NCBI RefSeq assembly: GCF_001668725.1 | Contig: NZ_LZKL01000033.1 | Location: 248,001 to 312,000 of the forward strand | From: Mycobacterium sp. E787 | Lineage (GTDB): Bacteria; Actinomycetota; Actinomycetes; Mycobacteriales; Mycobacteriaceae | Direction: 5' to 3' | DNA: 64,000 bases | In this document: positions 37,172 through 46,179 of the stretch, one piece after another | Layout: each line of letters begins with the position of its first letter | Position numbering within the stretch: position 1 is the first letter of the stretch | The notes under the pieces: generated by a model | Told to the model about the DNA's origin: nothing | The model's input: only the letters and a program-made list of their open reading frames with translations | Databases searched by the model: none | Made by a program: the position numbers and the translations under genes

Positions 37172-38989
37172 ATGGTCACTAAAACCCCATTGGTATCAGC
37201 GACCGCCAGCCTGCTGCTCGTCGCGGTGATAGCCCTGTCCGGGTGCACCCCGCGGCCCGACGGCCCCGGCCCGGCCGCCGACAAGTTCTTCCGCGCCTTG
37301 GGAATCGGCGACACCGCGACCGCCGCCCAGCTCAGCGACAACCCGAACGAGGCCCGGGAGGCGCTCAACGCCGCCTGGGCCGGGCTGCAGGCCACCCACC
37401 TGGACGCGCAGGTGCTCAGCGCCAAGTACGCCGAGGACACCGGCACGGTCGACTACCGGTTCACCTGGCACTTGCCCAAGAACCGGGCCTGGAGCTATGA
37501 CGGCCAGCTGCGGATGGCCCGCAACGAGGGGCGCTGGGAGGTCCGGTGGGTCACCACCGATCTGCACCCGAAGCTGGGTGAGCACCAGACGTTCGCGCTG
37601 CGCGCCGACAAGCCGCGGCGCGCCTCGGTGAACGAGCTCGGCGGCAGCGACGTGCTCGCGCCGGGCTACCTGTACCACTACACGCTCGACGCCACCCAGG
37701 CCGGGCCCGCCCTGATCGGGACCGCGCACGCCGTCGTCGACGTCCTGCACCCCATCAACAACGCGCTGGCCGACCCGCAGCTGCTGGCCGAACAAGCCAG
37801 CTCGGCGACCCAGCCGATCGACCTCGGCGTCACGCTGAAGCCGGACGACAACGACAAGGTCTTCCCCGCGATCGGGAAGCTGCCCGGCGTGGTGGTCACG
37901 CCGATCGCTGACATGCTGCCCACCGACCCGCACTTCGCCCCGGCCGTCATCGCCCAGGTGAAGAAGGCCGTGATGGACCAGCTCGACGGCCAGGCCGGCT
38001 GGCGGGTGGTCACCGTCAACCAGAACGGCGTCGACGTCGAGGTGCTGCACGAGGTCGAGGGGTCGCCGGCGCCGTCGGTGTCGATCACCCTGGACCGCGC
38101 GGTGCAGAACGCCGCGCAGCACGCGGTGGACACCCGCGGCGGCAAGGCGATGATCGTCGTGATCAAGCCGTCGACCGGGGAGATCCTGGCGATCGCGCAG
38201 AACAACGGCGCCGACGCCGACGGCCTGCCGGCCACCAACGGCCTGTTCCCGCCGGGGTCGACGTTCAAGATGGTCACCGCCGGCGCCGCCGTCGACCGCG
38301 ACATGGCCACGCCCAACACGATGCTGGGCTGCCCGGGCCACATCGACATCGGGCACCGCACCATCCCGAACTACGGCGGCTTCGACCTGGGCGTGGTGCC
38401 GATGTCACGCGCGTTCGCCAGTTCGTGCAACACCACGTTCGCCGAGCTGAGCAGCAGGATGCCGCCCCGCGGGCTGACCCAGGCGGCCAACCGCTACGGC
38501 ATCGGGCTGGACTACACCGTCGACGGCATCACCACGGTGACGGGGTCGGTGCCGCCGACGGTGGACCTGGCCGAGCGCACCGAGGACGGCTTCGGCCAGG
38601 GCAAGGTGCTGGCGAGCCCCTTCGGGATGGCCCTGGTCGCGGCCACCGTCGACGCCGGCAAGACCCCGGTGCCGCAGCTGATCGCGGGGCGGCCGACGAC
38701 GGTCGAGGGCGACGACACCCCGATCTCGCCGAAGATGGTCGACGCGCTGCGGCCGATGATGCGGCTGGTGGTGACCAACGGCACCGCCAAGGAGATCGCC
38801 GGCTGCTGCGGCGAGATCTACGGGAAGACCGGTGAGGCCGAGTTCCCCGGCGGATCGCATTCCTGGTTCGCCGGCTACCGCGGCGACCTGGCGTTCGCGG
38901 CGCTGATCGTCGGGGGCGGCAGCTCGGAGTACGCGGTGCGGATGACCAAGGTGATGTTCGAGTCGCTGCCGCGGGACTATCTGGCCTAG
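37172..38989 (+). CDS. Penicillin-binding lipoprotein, class B-like transpeptidase (Rv2864c type)
   Basis: 605 residues from ATG 37172. A lipobox LSGC (Cys25) anchors it outside the membrane. An NTF2-like MecA-type N-terminal domain (about 35-150) and a dimerisation region precede the transpeptidase with SxxK in GSTFKM (Ser363, Lys366), SCN (418-420) and KTG (552-554), all three catalytic motifs intact. It probably cross-links peptidoglycan; the single lipid anchor replaces the usual N-terminal helix. Confidence 0.93.
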   Translation: MVTKTPLVSATASLLLVAVIALSGCTPRPDGPGPAADKFFRALGIGDTATAAQLSDNPNEAREALNAAWAGLQATHLDAQVLSAKYAEDTGTVDYRFTWHLPKNRAWSYDGQLRMARNEGRWEVRWVTTDLHPKLGEHQTFALRADKPRRASVNELGGSDVLAPGYLYHYTLDATQAGPALIGTAHAVVDVLHPINNALADPQLLAEQASSATQPIDLGVTLKPDDNDKVFPAIGKLPGVVVTPIADMLPTDPHFAPAVIAQVKKAVMDQLDGQAGWRVVTVNQNGVDVEVLHEVEGSPAPSVSITLDRAVQNAAQHAVDTRGGKAMIVVIKPSTGEILAIAQNNGADADGLPATNGLFPPGSTFKMVTAGAAVDRDMATPNTMLGCPGHIDIGHRTIPNYGGFDLGVVPMSRAFASSCNTTFAELSSRMPPRGLTQAANRYGIGLDYTVDGITTVTGSVPPTVDLAERTEDGFGQGKVLASPFGMALVAATVDAGKTPVPQLIAGRPTTVEGDDTPISPKMVDALRPMMRLVVTNGTAKEIAGCCGEIYGKTGEAEFPGGSHSWFAGYRGDLAFAALIVGGGSSEYAVRMTKVMFESLPRDYLA

Positions 38990-39023
38990 AGCCCCCGGCC
39001 CGTCGCGGCGGTAAATTGCGAGG

Positions 39024-39617
39024 GTGGGCGAAACACCCGGCGGGGACATGGTCGCGTTGCGGGTCTCCGACGCCGACCGGAACGGCACGATGCGGCGGCT
39101 GCACAACGCCGTCGCGCTCGGGCTGATCGACATCGACGAGTTCGAGCAGCGCTCGTCGCAGGTGTCCTACGCGCGCACCCGCGGCGAGCTCGACCGGCTG
39201 GTCGGCGACCTGCCCGGGCCCGGCGCCATCGTCACGTCCGCGGCCGACCGGGTCGAACTGCGCGGCTGGGCGGGCTCGCTGAAGCGTCACGGCGAATGGA
39301 CCGTGCCCACCCGGCTGGCCCTGGTGCGCCGGCTGGGTTCGGTCGATCTCGACCTGACCCGGGCCCGTTTCGCGGGCCCGGTGGTGGTCATCGAACTGGA
39401 CATCAGGTTCGGTTCGGTGGAGGTCCGGCTGCCCGACGGCGCCAGCGCCTCGATCGACGACGTCGAGGTGTACGTCGGCAGCGCCAGCGACCGCCGCAAG
39501 GACGCGCCGGGCGAGGGCAGGCCGCACGTCGTGCTGACGGGCCGGGTGGTGTGTGGGTCGGTGACCGTCCGGGGGCCGCGGCGCTCTCTTCTGCGCCGCG
39601 GCGCGAGGCGTGATTAA
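39024..39617 (+). CDS. DUF1707 domain protein (Rv2862c type)
   Basis: 197 residues from GTG 39024. LRVSDADRNGTMRRLHNAVALGLIDIDEFEQRS is the DUF1707 (SHOCT-like) domain at residues ~12-65; the C-terminal half (VPTRLALVRRLGSVDLDLTRARF ... VTVRGPRRSLLRRG) resembles a LiaF-like beta structure. No membrane segment is evident. Function unknown; such proteins occur near envelope genes. It sits 34 bases after the PBP gene and 9 before mapB. Confidence 0.85.
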   Translation: MGETPGGDMVALRVSDADRNGTMRRLHNAVALGLIDIDEFEQRSSQVSYARTRGELDRLVGDLPGPGAIVTSAADRVELRGWAGSLKRHGEWTVPTRLALVRRLGSVDLDLTRARFAGPVVVIELDIRFGSVEVRLPDGASASIDDVEVYVGSASDRRKDAPGEGRPHVVLTGRVVCGSVTVRGPRRSLLRRGARRD

Positions 39618-39626
39618 GCTGGCCCC

Positions 39627-40484
39627 ATGCCTGCTCGCACCGCCCTTTCCCCGGGAGTGATCTCGCCGACTCTGCCCGTGCCGGGCCGCATCCCGCGCCC
39701 GGAATACGTCGGCAAGCCGACCGCCCAGGAGGGCAGCGAGCCGTGGGTGCAGACGCCGGAGGTCATCGAGAAGATGCGCGTGGCCGGCCGGATCGCGGCC
39801 GGCGCCCTGGCCGAGGCGGGCAAGGCGGTCGCTCCCGGCGTGACGACCGACGAGCTGGACCGGATCGCCCACGAGTACATGATCGACAACGGGGCCTACC
39901 CGTCGACGCTGGGCTACAAGGGCTTCCCGAAGTCGTGCTGCACGTCCCTCAACGAGGTGATCTGCCACGGCATCCCGGACTCGACGGTGATCGAGGACGG
40001 CGACATCGTCAACATCGACGTCACCGCCTACATCGACGGCGTGCACGGCGACACCAACGCGACGTTCCTGGCCGGCGACGTCTCCGAGGAGCACCGGCTG
40101 CTGGTGGAGCGGACGCGCGAGGCCACGATGCGCGCGATCAACGCCGTCAAACCGGGCCGCGCGCTCTCGGTCGTCGGCCGCGTCATCGAGTCGTACGCTA
40201 ACCGGTTCGGGTACAACGTGGTTCGCGACTTCACCGGCCACGGAATCGGCACCACGTTTCACAACGGGCTGGTCGTCCTGCACTACGAGCAGCCCTCCGT
40301 GGCGACGATGATCCAGCCCGGCATGACGTTCACCATCGAGCCGATGATCAACCTCGGCGCGCTGGACTACGAGATCTGGGGCGACGGCTGGACCGTGGTC
40401 ACCAAGGACCGCAAGTGGACCGCCCAGTTCGAGCACACCCTGCTGGTCACCGACACCGGCGCCGAGATCCTGACTTGTCTCTAG
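39627..40484 (+). CDS. map: Type I methionine aminopeptidase (MapB type)
   Basis: 285 residues, the length of M. tuberculosis MapB. An N-terminal extension of ~40 residues with the SH3-binding-like PRPEYVGKP is followed by the pita-bread core with all five metal ligands recognisable in [36 protein letters not shown] and QFEHTLLV. It removes initiator Met. The TAG stop is one base before a 60-bp palindromic element. Confidence 0.96.
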   Translation: MPARTALSPGVISPTLPVPGRIPRPEYVGKPTAQEGSEPWVQTPEVIEKMRVAGRIAAGALAEAGKAVAPGVTTDELDRIAHEYMIDNGAYPSTLGYKGFPKSCCTSLNEVICHGIPDSTVIEDGDIVNIDVTAYIDGVHGDTNATFLAGDVSEEHRLLVERTREATMRAINAVKPGRALSVVGRVIESYANRFGYNVVRDFTGHGIGTTFHNGLVVLHYEQPSVATMIQPGMTFTIEPMINLGALDYEIWGDGWTVVTKDRKWTAQFEHTLLVTDTGAEILTCL

Positions 40485-40485
40485 C

Positions 40486-40545
40486 GCGAGCAGACACAAA
40501 AGCCCCTGTTTCGACCCGAAATTGGGGGCTTTTGCGTCTGTTCGC
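40486..40545. repeat. 60-bp palindromic element, copy 2 (mapB-cobQ spacer)
   Basis: Arms 40486-40506 (GCGAGCAGACACAAAAGCCC-C) and 40525-40545 flank an 18-base loop; two mismatches between arms. It fills the spacer almost completely, starting one base after the mapB stop and ending three bases before the cobQ ATG, so it would form a strong hairpin at the cobQ translation start. Confidence 0.93.
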
Positions 40546-40548
40546 CAC

Positions 40549-42054
40549 ATGGCGGTGAGCGGGGCGCTGCTGGTGGCCGGCACCAGCTCCGACGCCGGGA
40601 AATCGGTGGTGGTGGCGGGGTTGTGCCGGTTGCTGGCGCGGCGCGGCGTCAAGGTGGCGCCGTTCAAGGCGCAGAACATGTCCAACAACTCCGTGGTCAC
40701 CGTCGAGGGCGGCGAGATCGGGCGCGCCCAGGCGCTGCAGGCGCGGGCGGCGGGGCTCGCCCCCAGCGTGCGATTCAACCCGATCCTGCTCAAGCCGGGC
40801 GGTGACCGGACGTCGCAGCTGGTGATCCGGGGTCAGGTGGCCGAGTCGGTGACCGCGGCCGGCTATGTGCGGCACCGCGACCGGCTCGCGGGCATCGTCG
40901 CGGACGAGTTGTCTTGCCTGCGTGACGAATTCGACGCGGTGATCTGCGAGGGTGCCGGGTCGCCCGCCGAGATCAACCTGCGGGACACGGATTTGGCGAA
41001 CATGGGGCTGGCCCGCGCCGCGAACCTGCCGGTGATCCTGGTGGGCGACATCGACCGCGGCGGACTGCTGGCCCACCTGTTCGGGACGGTCGCGGTGCTC
41101 GAGCCCGACGACCAGGCGCTGATCGCCGGCTTCGTCGTCAACAAGTTCCGCGGGGATCCGGCGCTGCTGGAACCCGGGCTGCGCCGGCTGCACGCCCTGA
41201 CCGGCCGCCCGACCTACGGCGTGCTGCCCTACGCCGACGAGCTGTGGCTGGACGCCGAGGACTCGCTGTCGGTGGTCGCGCACCGCGTCGTGGGAACGCC
41301 GGCGCCGCCGCGCGGCGACGAGTGGCTGCGGGTGGCCGCGGTCCGGCTGCCCCGGATTTCCAACTCCACGGACGTCGAGGCGCTGGCGTGCGAGCCCGGG
41401 CTGCTGGTGCGCTGGGCCGCCGACCCCGCCGACCTGGCCGACGCCGACCTGATCGTGCTGCCGGGCAGCAAGGCCACCGTCGCCGACCTGTCCTGGCTGC
41501 GCGAGCGCGGCCTGGCCGGCGCGATCGCCGGCCACGCCCGGGCCGGGAAGCCGGTGCTGGGCATCTGCGGCGGGTTCCAGATGCTGTGCGAGCGCATCGA
41601 GGACACGGTGGAATCCGGTGCCGGCGAGGTCGCCGGCCTGGGCCTGCTGGACGCCGACATCGCCTTCGAGCCGACCAAGGTGCTGCGCCGCTGGGAGCGG
41701 CCCCTGGCCGGCTACGAGATCCACCAAGGGCGGCTGGCCCGGTGCGCCGAGGACCCGTGGTTCACCGTCGGGTCGCAACCGCACGGCATCGTAAGGGGCG
41801 CCGTCTACGGGACCCACTGGCACGGCCTGCTCGACAACGACGACTTCCGCCGCGCGTGGCTCACCCGGGTCGCCGCCGCGGCGGGGCGCAGCGGGTTCGT
41901 GTTCGCCGACACCGACGTCACCGCGCGGCGCGATGGCCAACTGGACGCGATCGCCGACCTGCTGGCCGCCCATCTCGACGTCGACGCCGTCCTGGGCCTT
42001 TTGGACGGGCCGCCGCCGCGGCGGCCGTGTCTCGCGAGCCGGCTGCAGCCGTGA
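40549..42054 (+). CDS. cobQ: Cobyric acid synthase
   Basis: 501 residues from ATG 40549 ([20 protein letters not shown]). The frame extends back to 40522, but that part lies in the palindrome. The N-terminal P-loop-like amidoligase domain ([39 protein letters not shown]) and the C-terminal class I glutaminase domain ([10 protein letters not shown] with the catalytic Cys; GTHWHG) are both intact. It amidates adenosylcobyrinic a,c-diamide in B12 synthesis. In M. tuberculosis cobQ1 lies elsewhere (Rv0255c), so its place after mapB is unusual. Confidence 0.95.
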   Translation: MAVSGALLVAGTSSDAGKSVVVAGLCRLLARRGVKVAPFKAQNMSNNSVVTVEGGEIGRAQALQARAAGLAPSVRFNPILLKPGGDRTSQLVIRGQVAESVTAAGYVRHRDRLAGIVADELSCLRDEFDAVICEGAGSPAEINLRDTDLANMGLARAANLPVILVGDIDRGGLLAHLFGTVAVLEPDDQALIAGFVVNKFRGDPALLEPGLRRLHALTGRPTYGVLPYADELWLDAEDSLSVVAHRVVGTPAPPRGDEWLRVAAVRLPRISNSTDVEALACEPGLLVRWAADPADLADADLIVLPGSKATVADLSWLRERGLAGAIAGHARAGKPVLGICGGFQMLCERIEDTVESGAGEVAGLGLLDADIAFEPTKVLRRWERPLAGYEIHQGRLARCAEDPWFTVGSQPHGIVRGAVYGTHWHGLLDNDDFRRAWLTRVAAAAGRSGFVFADTDVTARRDGQLDAIADLLAAHLDVDAVLGLLDGPPPRRPCLASRLQP

Positions 42055-42094
42055 AACCTCGCGCGAGCTGGCCCATTGGCTGTAGCGTGCGTGA

Positions 42095-42655
42095 GTGCAC
42101 TCGATGATGAACACGCTCGACGGGTTTCCCGTCCCGGTGTCCGTCGCCGGCCCGGAAAAGGGCGTCGTCGTCGTCATCCTCGGCGACCAGGAGCGTGCCC
42201 CCGTCGCGTATGACGCGGTGTGCGAGCGCCTGCACACCGCCTCGTTGCGGACCGTCGTCATCGGACTGGACCAACGGCTGACGGCCAAATCGGTTGTCGG
42301 CATCCTCGATGCGCTGGGCATCCGCTGGGCCGTGGTCTTCGGCGACCGCGCCGGCGGTGAGCTGGCCTGGGAACTGGCGGCCACGCGGCTGGGCCGGTTC
42401 GTGGGTCTGATCGTCATCGACCGCGGGCATCCGCGGGTGCCCGACCCCGGCGGGGTGGTCCGCGACGAGCACTGCCCGCCGGTGGAAATCGGCACCACGG
42501 TGCTGGTCAGCTCCGCGGCCGCCAAGGCTGCGGCCGACGCCAGCCAGCGGTACGTCTACGCCGAATACCGCGTCGTGGACCTGGGCCGGCGCACCGTGCA
42601 GGAGTCGACGGCGCAGCTGGCCGCCGAGATCGTCTTGCGCACCAGCACCTGGTAG
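42095..42655 (+). CDS. Alpha/beta-hydrolase-like protein of unknown function
   Basis: 186 residues from GTG 42095 (ATG 42104 or 42107 also possible). The central strands and the glycine turn (VVVVILGDQERAPVAYDAV ... WAVVFGDRAGGELAWELA ... GLIVIDRGHP) look like an alpha/beta hydrolase core. The nucleophile elbow reads GDRAG, with Arg where Ser, Cys or Asp is expected, and there is no obvious catalytic His loop, so it may be inactive or a distant member. It precedes glnA4 by five bases and may be part of that operon. Confidence 0.7.
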   Translation: MHSMMNTLDGFPVPVSVAGPEKGVVVVILGDQERAPVAYDAVCERLHTASLRTVVIGLDQRLTAKSVVGILDALGIRWAVVFGDRAGGELAWELAATRLGRFVGLIVIDRGHPRVPDPGGVVRDEHCPPVEIGTTVLVSSAAAKAAADASQRYVYAEYRVVDLGRRTVQESTAQLAAEIVLRTSTW

Positions 42656-42660
42656 CCGCG

Positions 42661-44043
42661 GTGAGTTCTGCGGGCGGTTCGGACTCGGCGATGTTGTCGC
42701 TGGCCGCGCTGGAACAGCTGGTGCAACGCGGCGTGGTGGACACCGTCATCGTGGCGTTCGCCGACATGCAGGGCAGGCTGGTCGGCAAGCGCATGGCCGC
42801 CGGGCTGTTCGTCGACGAGGTCGCCGCGCACGGCGCCGAGTGCTGCAGCTATCTGCTGGCCGTCGACGTCGACATGAACACCGTGTCCGGGTATGCGATG
42901 TCGAGCTGGCAGACCGGCTACGGCGACATGGTGATGACCCCGGACCTGTCCACCCTGCGCCTCACCCCGTGGCTGCACGGCACCGCGCTGGTGATCGCCG
43001 ACCTCGGCTGGGCCGGCGGCGGTGAGGTCGCCGTCGCGCCCCGGGCGGTCCTGCGCCGCCAGCTCGACCGGCTGGGCGCCCGCGGGCTGACCGCCGACGT
43101 CGCCACCGAGCTCGAGTTCATGGTGTTCGACGAGTCGTACCGGCAGGCCTGGGCCGGCGGCTACCGCGGGCTGACGCCCGCCAGCGACTACAACATCGAC
43201 TACGCGATGCTGGCGTCGTCGCGCATGGAGCCGCTGCTGCGCGACATCCGGCACGGCATGGCGGGGGCGGGCCTGCGGTTCGAGGCCGTCAAGGGCGAGT
43301 GCAACAGGGGCCAGCAGGAGATCGGCTTCCGCTACGACGAGGCGCTGGTCACCTGCGACAACCACGTGATCTACAAGAACGGCGCCAAGGAGATCGCCGA
43401 CCAGCACGGCAAGAGCCTGACGTTCATGGCGAAATACGATGGGGCCGAAGGCAACAGCTGCCACATCCATCTGTCGCTGCGCGATGGGGACGGCGTCGCG
43501 GTGTTCGACGACGGCGACCGCCCGCACGGCATGTCCGCGACGTTCGGCAGTTTCCTCGCAGGCCTGCTGGCCACCGTGCGCGAACTGACGTTGTTCTACG
43601 CGCCGAACATCAACTCCTACAAGCGGTTTGCCGACGGCAGCTTCGCGCCCACGGCGGTGGCCTGGGGGCTGGACAACCGCACCTGCGCGCTGCGGGTGGT
43701 GGGCCACGGCCGCAACATCCGCGTCGAATGCCGGGTGCCCGGCGGCGACGTCAACCCCTACCTCGCGGTGGCGGCGCTCATCGCCGGGGGGCTGCACGGT
43801 ATCGATCAGGGCCTGCAACCACCGGCGCCGTACGTCGGGAACGCCTACGAGGCAACGGGACTCGAGCGGCTGCCCACCACGTTGGCCGACGCGGCCGCGG
43901 TGTTCGGGGCGTCGGCGCTCGCGCGGGAGGCGTTCGGCGACGACGTCGTCGCGCATTACCTGAACAACGCGCGCGTGGAGTTGGCGGCCTTCAATGCGGC
44001 GGTCACGGACTGGGAGAGGATGCGTGGGTTTGAGCGGCTCTGA
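42661..44043 (+). CDS. glnA4: Glutamine synthetase-like gamma-glutamyl-amine ligase (GlnA4)
   Basis: 460 residues from GTG 42661. GS family landmarks are present: ATELEFMVFDES (metal ligands), GEGNSCHIHLSL-type AEGNSCHIHLSL, FYAPNINSYKRF and NRTCALRVVGHGRNIRVECRVPGGDVNPYLA. With a PuuD-like amidase, aldehyde dehydrogenase and SDR directly downstream, it is likely to glutamylate a polyamine or monoamine rather than ammonia. It corresponds to Rv2860c. Its end overlaps the next start by 20 bases. Confidence 0.93.
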   Translation: MSSAGGSDSAMLSLAALEQLVQRGVVDTVIVAFADMQGRLVGKRMAAGLFVDEVAAHGAECCSYLLAVDVDMNTVSGYAMSSWQTGYGDMVMTPDLSTLRLTPWLHGTALVIADLGWAGGGEVAVAPRAVLRRQLDRLGARGLTADVATELEFMVFDESYRQAWAGGYRGLTPASDYNIDYAMLASSRMEPLLRDIRHGMAGAGLRFEAVKGECNRGQQEIGFRYDEALVTCDNHVIYKNGAKEIADQHGKSLTFMAKYDGAEGNSCHIHLSLRDGDGVAVFDDGDRPHGMSATFGSFLAGLLATVRELTLFYAPNINSYKRFADGSFAPTAVAWGLDNRTCALRVVGHGRNIRVECRVPGGDVNPYLAVAALIAGGLHGIDQGLQPPAPYVGNAYEATGLERLPTTLADAAAVFGASALAREAFGDDVVAHYLNNARVELAAFNAAVTDWERMRGFERL

Positions 44044-44818
44044 GTCGGACGGTGGCGACCCGCGTCGCCCGGCTACGCCGCGCTTGCGATCGCCACGTAG
44101 CCGGCCCGTCGTCGGCCTGACGGCTTATCTCGAGCAGATCCGTACCGGGGTGTGGGACATCGCCGCCGGATATCTACCCGCCGATTACTTCGAGGGCGTC
44201 GTCATGGCCGGCGGCATCGCGACACTGGTGCCGCCGCAGCCGATGGACGCCGAGGCGGCCGGTGCGCTGCTGGACAGCCTGGACGCGCTGGTGATCACGG
44301 GGGGCTACGACCTCGACCCCGCCCATTACGGCCAGGATCCGCACCCGGCCACCGACGCGCCCCGCACCGATCGCGACGACCTGGAATTCGCGCTGCTGCG
44401 CGGCGCCCTGGACCGCGGCCTGCCGGTGCTGGGCATCTGCCGCGGCGCCCAGGTGCTCAACGTGGCGTTCGGCGGCACGCTGCACCAGCACCTGCCCGAC
44501 GTGCTGGGTCACGGCGGGCACCGGGCGGGCAACGGGGTGTTCACCCGGCTGCCGGTGCGCACGGTCGCGGGCACCCGGCTCGCCGCGCTGCTCGGCGAAT
44601 CCGCCGACGCGCCCTGCTATCACCATCAGGCCATCGACAAGGTGGGTGACGGCCTGGTGGTCAGCGCGATCGACGCCGACGGCGTGGTCGAGGCCGTCGA
44701 GCTGCCCGGCGAGCCGTTTGTGCTCGCGGTGCAGTGGCACCCGGAGAAGTCGCTCGACGACCCGCGGCTGTTCAAGGCGTTGGTGCAGGCCGCGCGATCG
44801 TCCGCGGAAAGCCGATGA
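44024..44818 (+). CDS. Class I glutamine amidotransferase-like hydrolase (PuuD-like, Rv2859c type)
   Basis: 264 residues from GTG 44024 (MGLSGSESDGGDPRRP), chosen because it aligns with the Rv2859c N terminus as I recall it; an ATG at 43994 is in frame. The catalytic domain begins RPVVGLTAYLEQIRTGVWD and holds the nucleophile Cys in GICRGAQVLN and the His/Glu pair in QWHPEKS. It probably hydrolyses gamma-glutamyl amides from the glnA4 product. The residues just after the start are encoded by a 45-bp repeat unit. Confidence 0.92.
   Translation: MGLSGSESDGGDPRRPATPRLRSPRSRPVVGLTAYLEQIRTGVWDIAAGYLPADYFEGVVMAGGIATLVPPQPMDAEAAGALLDSLDALVITGGYDLDPAHYGQDPHPATDAPRTDRDDLEFALLRGALDRGLPVLGICRGAQVLNVAFGGTLHQHLPDVLGHGGHRAGNGVFTRLPVRTVAGTRLAALLGESADAPCYHHQAIDKVGDGLVVSAIDADGVVEAVELPGEPFVLAVQWHPEKSLDDPRLFKALVQAARSSAESR
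44052..44096 (+). repeat. 45-bp dispersed repeat, copy C (inside the amidase gene)
   Basis: Perfect 7-bp inverted ends (GTGGCGA at 44052, TCGCCAC at 44096) bound a unit of 45 bases that encodes about 15 residues (GDPRRPATPRLRSP) before the conserved RPVVGLTAY. The length is a multiple of three, so the frame is kept. Confidence 0.9.
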
Positions 44819-46179
44819 CCGCAACGCAATTGGTCAACCCCGCGACCGAGGAGGTGCTGACGTCGGTCGACCTGTGTGACGCGGCCGCGGTCGACGACGC
44901 CGTGGCGCGCGCCGCGGCGGCCCAGCGGCGCTGGGCGCGGCTGGCCCCGGCGCAACGCGCCGAGGGCCTCCGGGCGTTCGCCGCCGCGGTCGACGCGCAC
45001 GCCGACGAGCTGGCCGCGCTGGAGGTGGCCAACGCCGGGCACCCGATCGCGTCGGCCGAATGGGAGGCCGGCCACGTCCGCGACGTGCTGACGTTCTACG
45101 CGGGCAGCCCGGAACGCCTGTCCGGCAGGCAGATTCCGGTCGCCGGCGGGCTCGACGTGACGTTCAACGAACCGCTGGGCGTGGTCGGCGTGATCACGCC
45201 GTGGAACTTCCCGATGATGATCGCCTCCTGGGGCATCGCGCCCGCGCTGGCCGCCGGCAACGCCGTGTTGGTCAAACCCGCCGAATGGACGCCGCTGACC
45301 ACGCTCCGGCTCGGCGAGCTGGCGGCGCAGGCCGGGCTCGATCCGGACCTGCTGCAGGTGCTGCCCGGCACGGGCGCGGTGGTGGGGGAGCGGCTCGTCA
45401 CCCACCCGGGCGTGCGCAAGGTCGTGTTCACCGGCTCAACCGAGGTGGGCAAGCGGGTGATGGCCGGCGCGGCGGCCCACGTCAAGCGGGTGACCCTGGA
45501 ACTGGGCGGCAAGAGCGCCAACATCGTGTTCGCCGACTGCGACCTGGAGCGCGCGGCCGCGACCGCCCCCGCCGGGGTGTTCGACAACGCCGGGCAGGAC
45601 TGCTGCGCCCGTAGCCGGATCCTGGTGCAGCGCAACGTGTATGACCGGTTCATGGAACTGCTCGAGCCCGCGGTGCGGGCCGTCGCCGTCGGGAACCCCG
45701 CCTCAAGGGACACCGAGATGGGCCCGCTGGTATCGGCGGCGCACCGCGACAGGGTGGCCTCCTACGTGCCCGACGACGCCCCCGTCGCCTTTCGCGGCAC
45801 CGCGCCGTCGGGCCCCGGGTTCTGGTTCCCGCCAACGGTACTCACGCCGCGGCGCACCGACCGCAGCGTCACCGAGGAGATCTTCGGCCCGGTCGTCACC
45901 GTGCTGCCGTTCGACGACGAGCACGACGCCATCGCGGTGGCCAACGACACCGCCTACGGCCTGTCGGGGTCGATCTGGACCGACGACCTGTCCCGCGCCC
46001 TGCGGGTGTCGCGGGCGATCGAGTCCGGCAACCTGTCGGTGAACTCGCACTCGTCGGTCCGCTACAACACCCCCTTCGGGGGTTTCAAGCAGTCGGGGTT
46101 GGGCCGCGAGCTCGGCCCGGACGCGCCGCTGCAATTCACCGAGACCAAGAACGTCTTCATCGCGATCGAGGAGCCTTAA
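44815..46179 (+). CDS. aldC: NAD-dependent aldehyde dehydrogenase (AldC type)
   Basis: 454 residues from ATG 44815, overlapping the previous stop (ATGA). ITPWNFPMMI, the NAD loop FTGSTEVGKRVM, catalytic Glu in LELGGKSANIVFAD and the nucleophile Cys in NAGQDCCARSR, then EEIFGPVVTVL and YNTPFGGFKQSGLGRELG, are all present. In this operon it probably oxidises the gamma-glutamyl-aminoaldehyde or a related aldehyde. It corresponds to Rv2858c. Confidence 0.93.
   Translation: MTATQLVNPATEEVLTSVDLCDAAAVDDAVARAAAAQRRWARLAPAQRAEGLRAFAAAVDAHADELAALEVANAGHPIASAEWEAGHVRDVLTFYAGSPERLSGRQIPVAGGLDVTFNEPLGVVGVITPWNFPMMIASWGIAPALAAGNAVLVKPAEWTPLTTLRLGELAAQAGLDPDLLQVLPGTGAVVGERLVTHPGVRKVVFTGSTEVGKRVMAGAAAHVKRVTLELGGKSANIVFADCDLERAAATAPAGVFDNAGQDCCARSRILVQRNVYDRFMELLEPAVRAVAVGNPASRDTEMGPLVSAAHRDRVASYVPDDAPVAFRGTAPSGPGFWFPPTVLTPRRTDRSVTEEIFGPVVTVLPFDDEHDAIAVANDTAYGLSGSIWTDDLSRALRVSRAIESGNLSVNSHSSVRYNTPFGGFKQSGLGRELGPDAPLQFTETKNVFIAIEEP

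Noticed and set aside
40522..40548. Upstream TTG start for cobQ
   Set aside because: The nine extra codons lie entirely in the palindromic repeat, and [19 protein letters not shown] at 40549 matches the family N terminus.
38529..40793. 754-codon leftward frame antisense to the PBP gene, DUF1707 gene, mapB and cobQ
   Set aside because: It crosses four confident genes and two intergenic spacers and has no domain; a shadow frame.
40447..42525. 692-codon leftward frame antisense to cobQ
   Set aside because: Complementary to the intact CobQ coding sequence; composition not protein-like.
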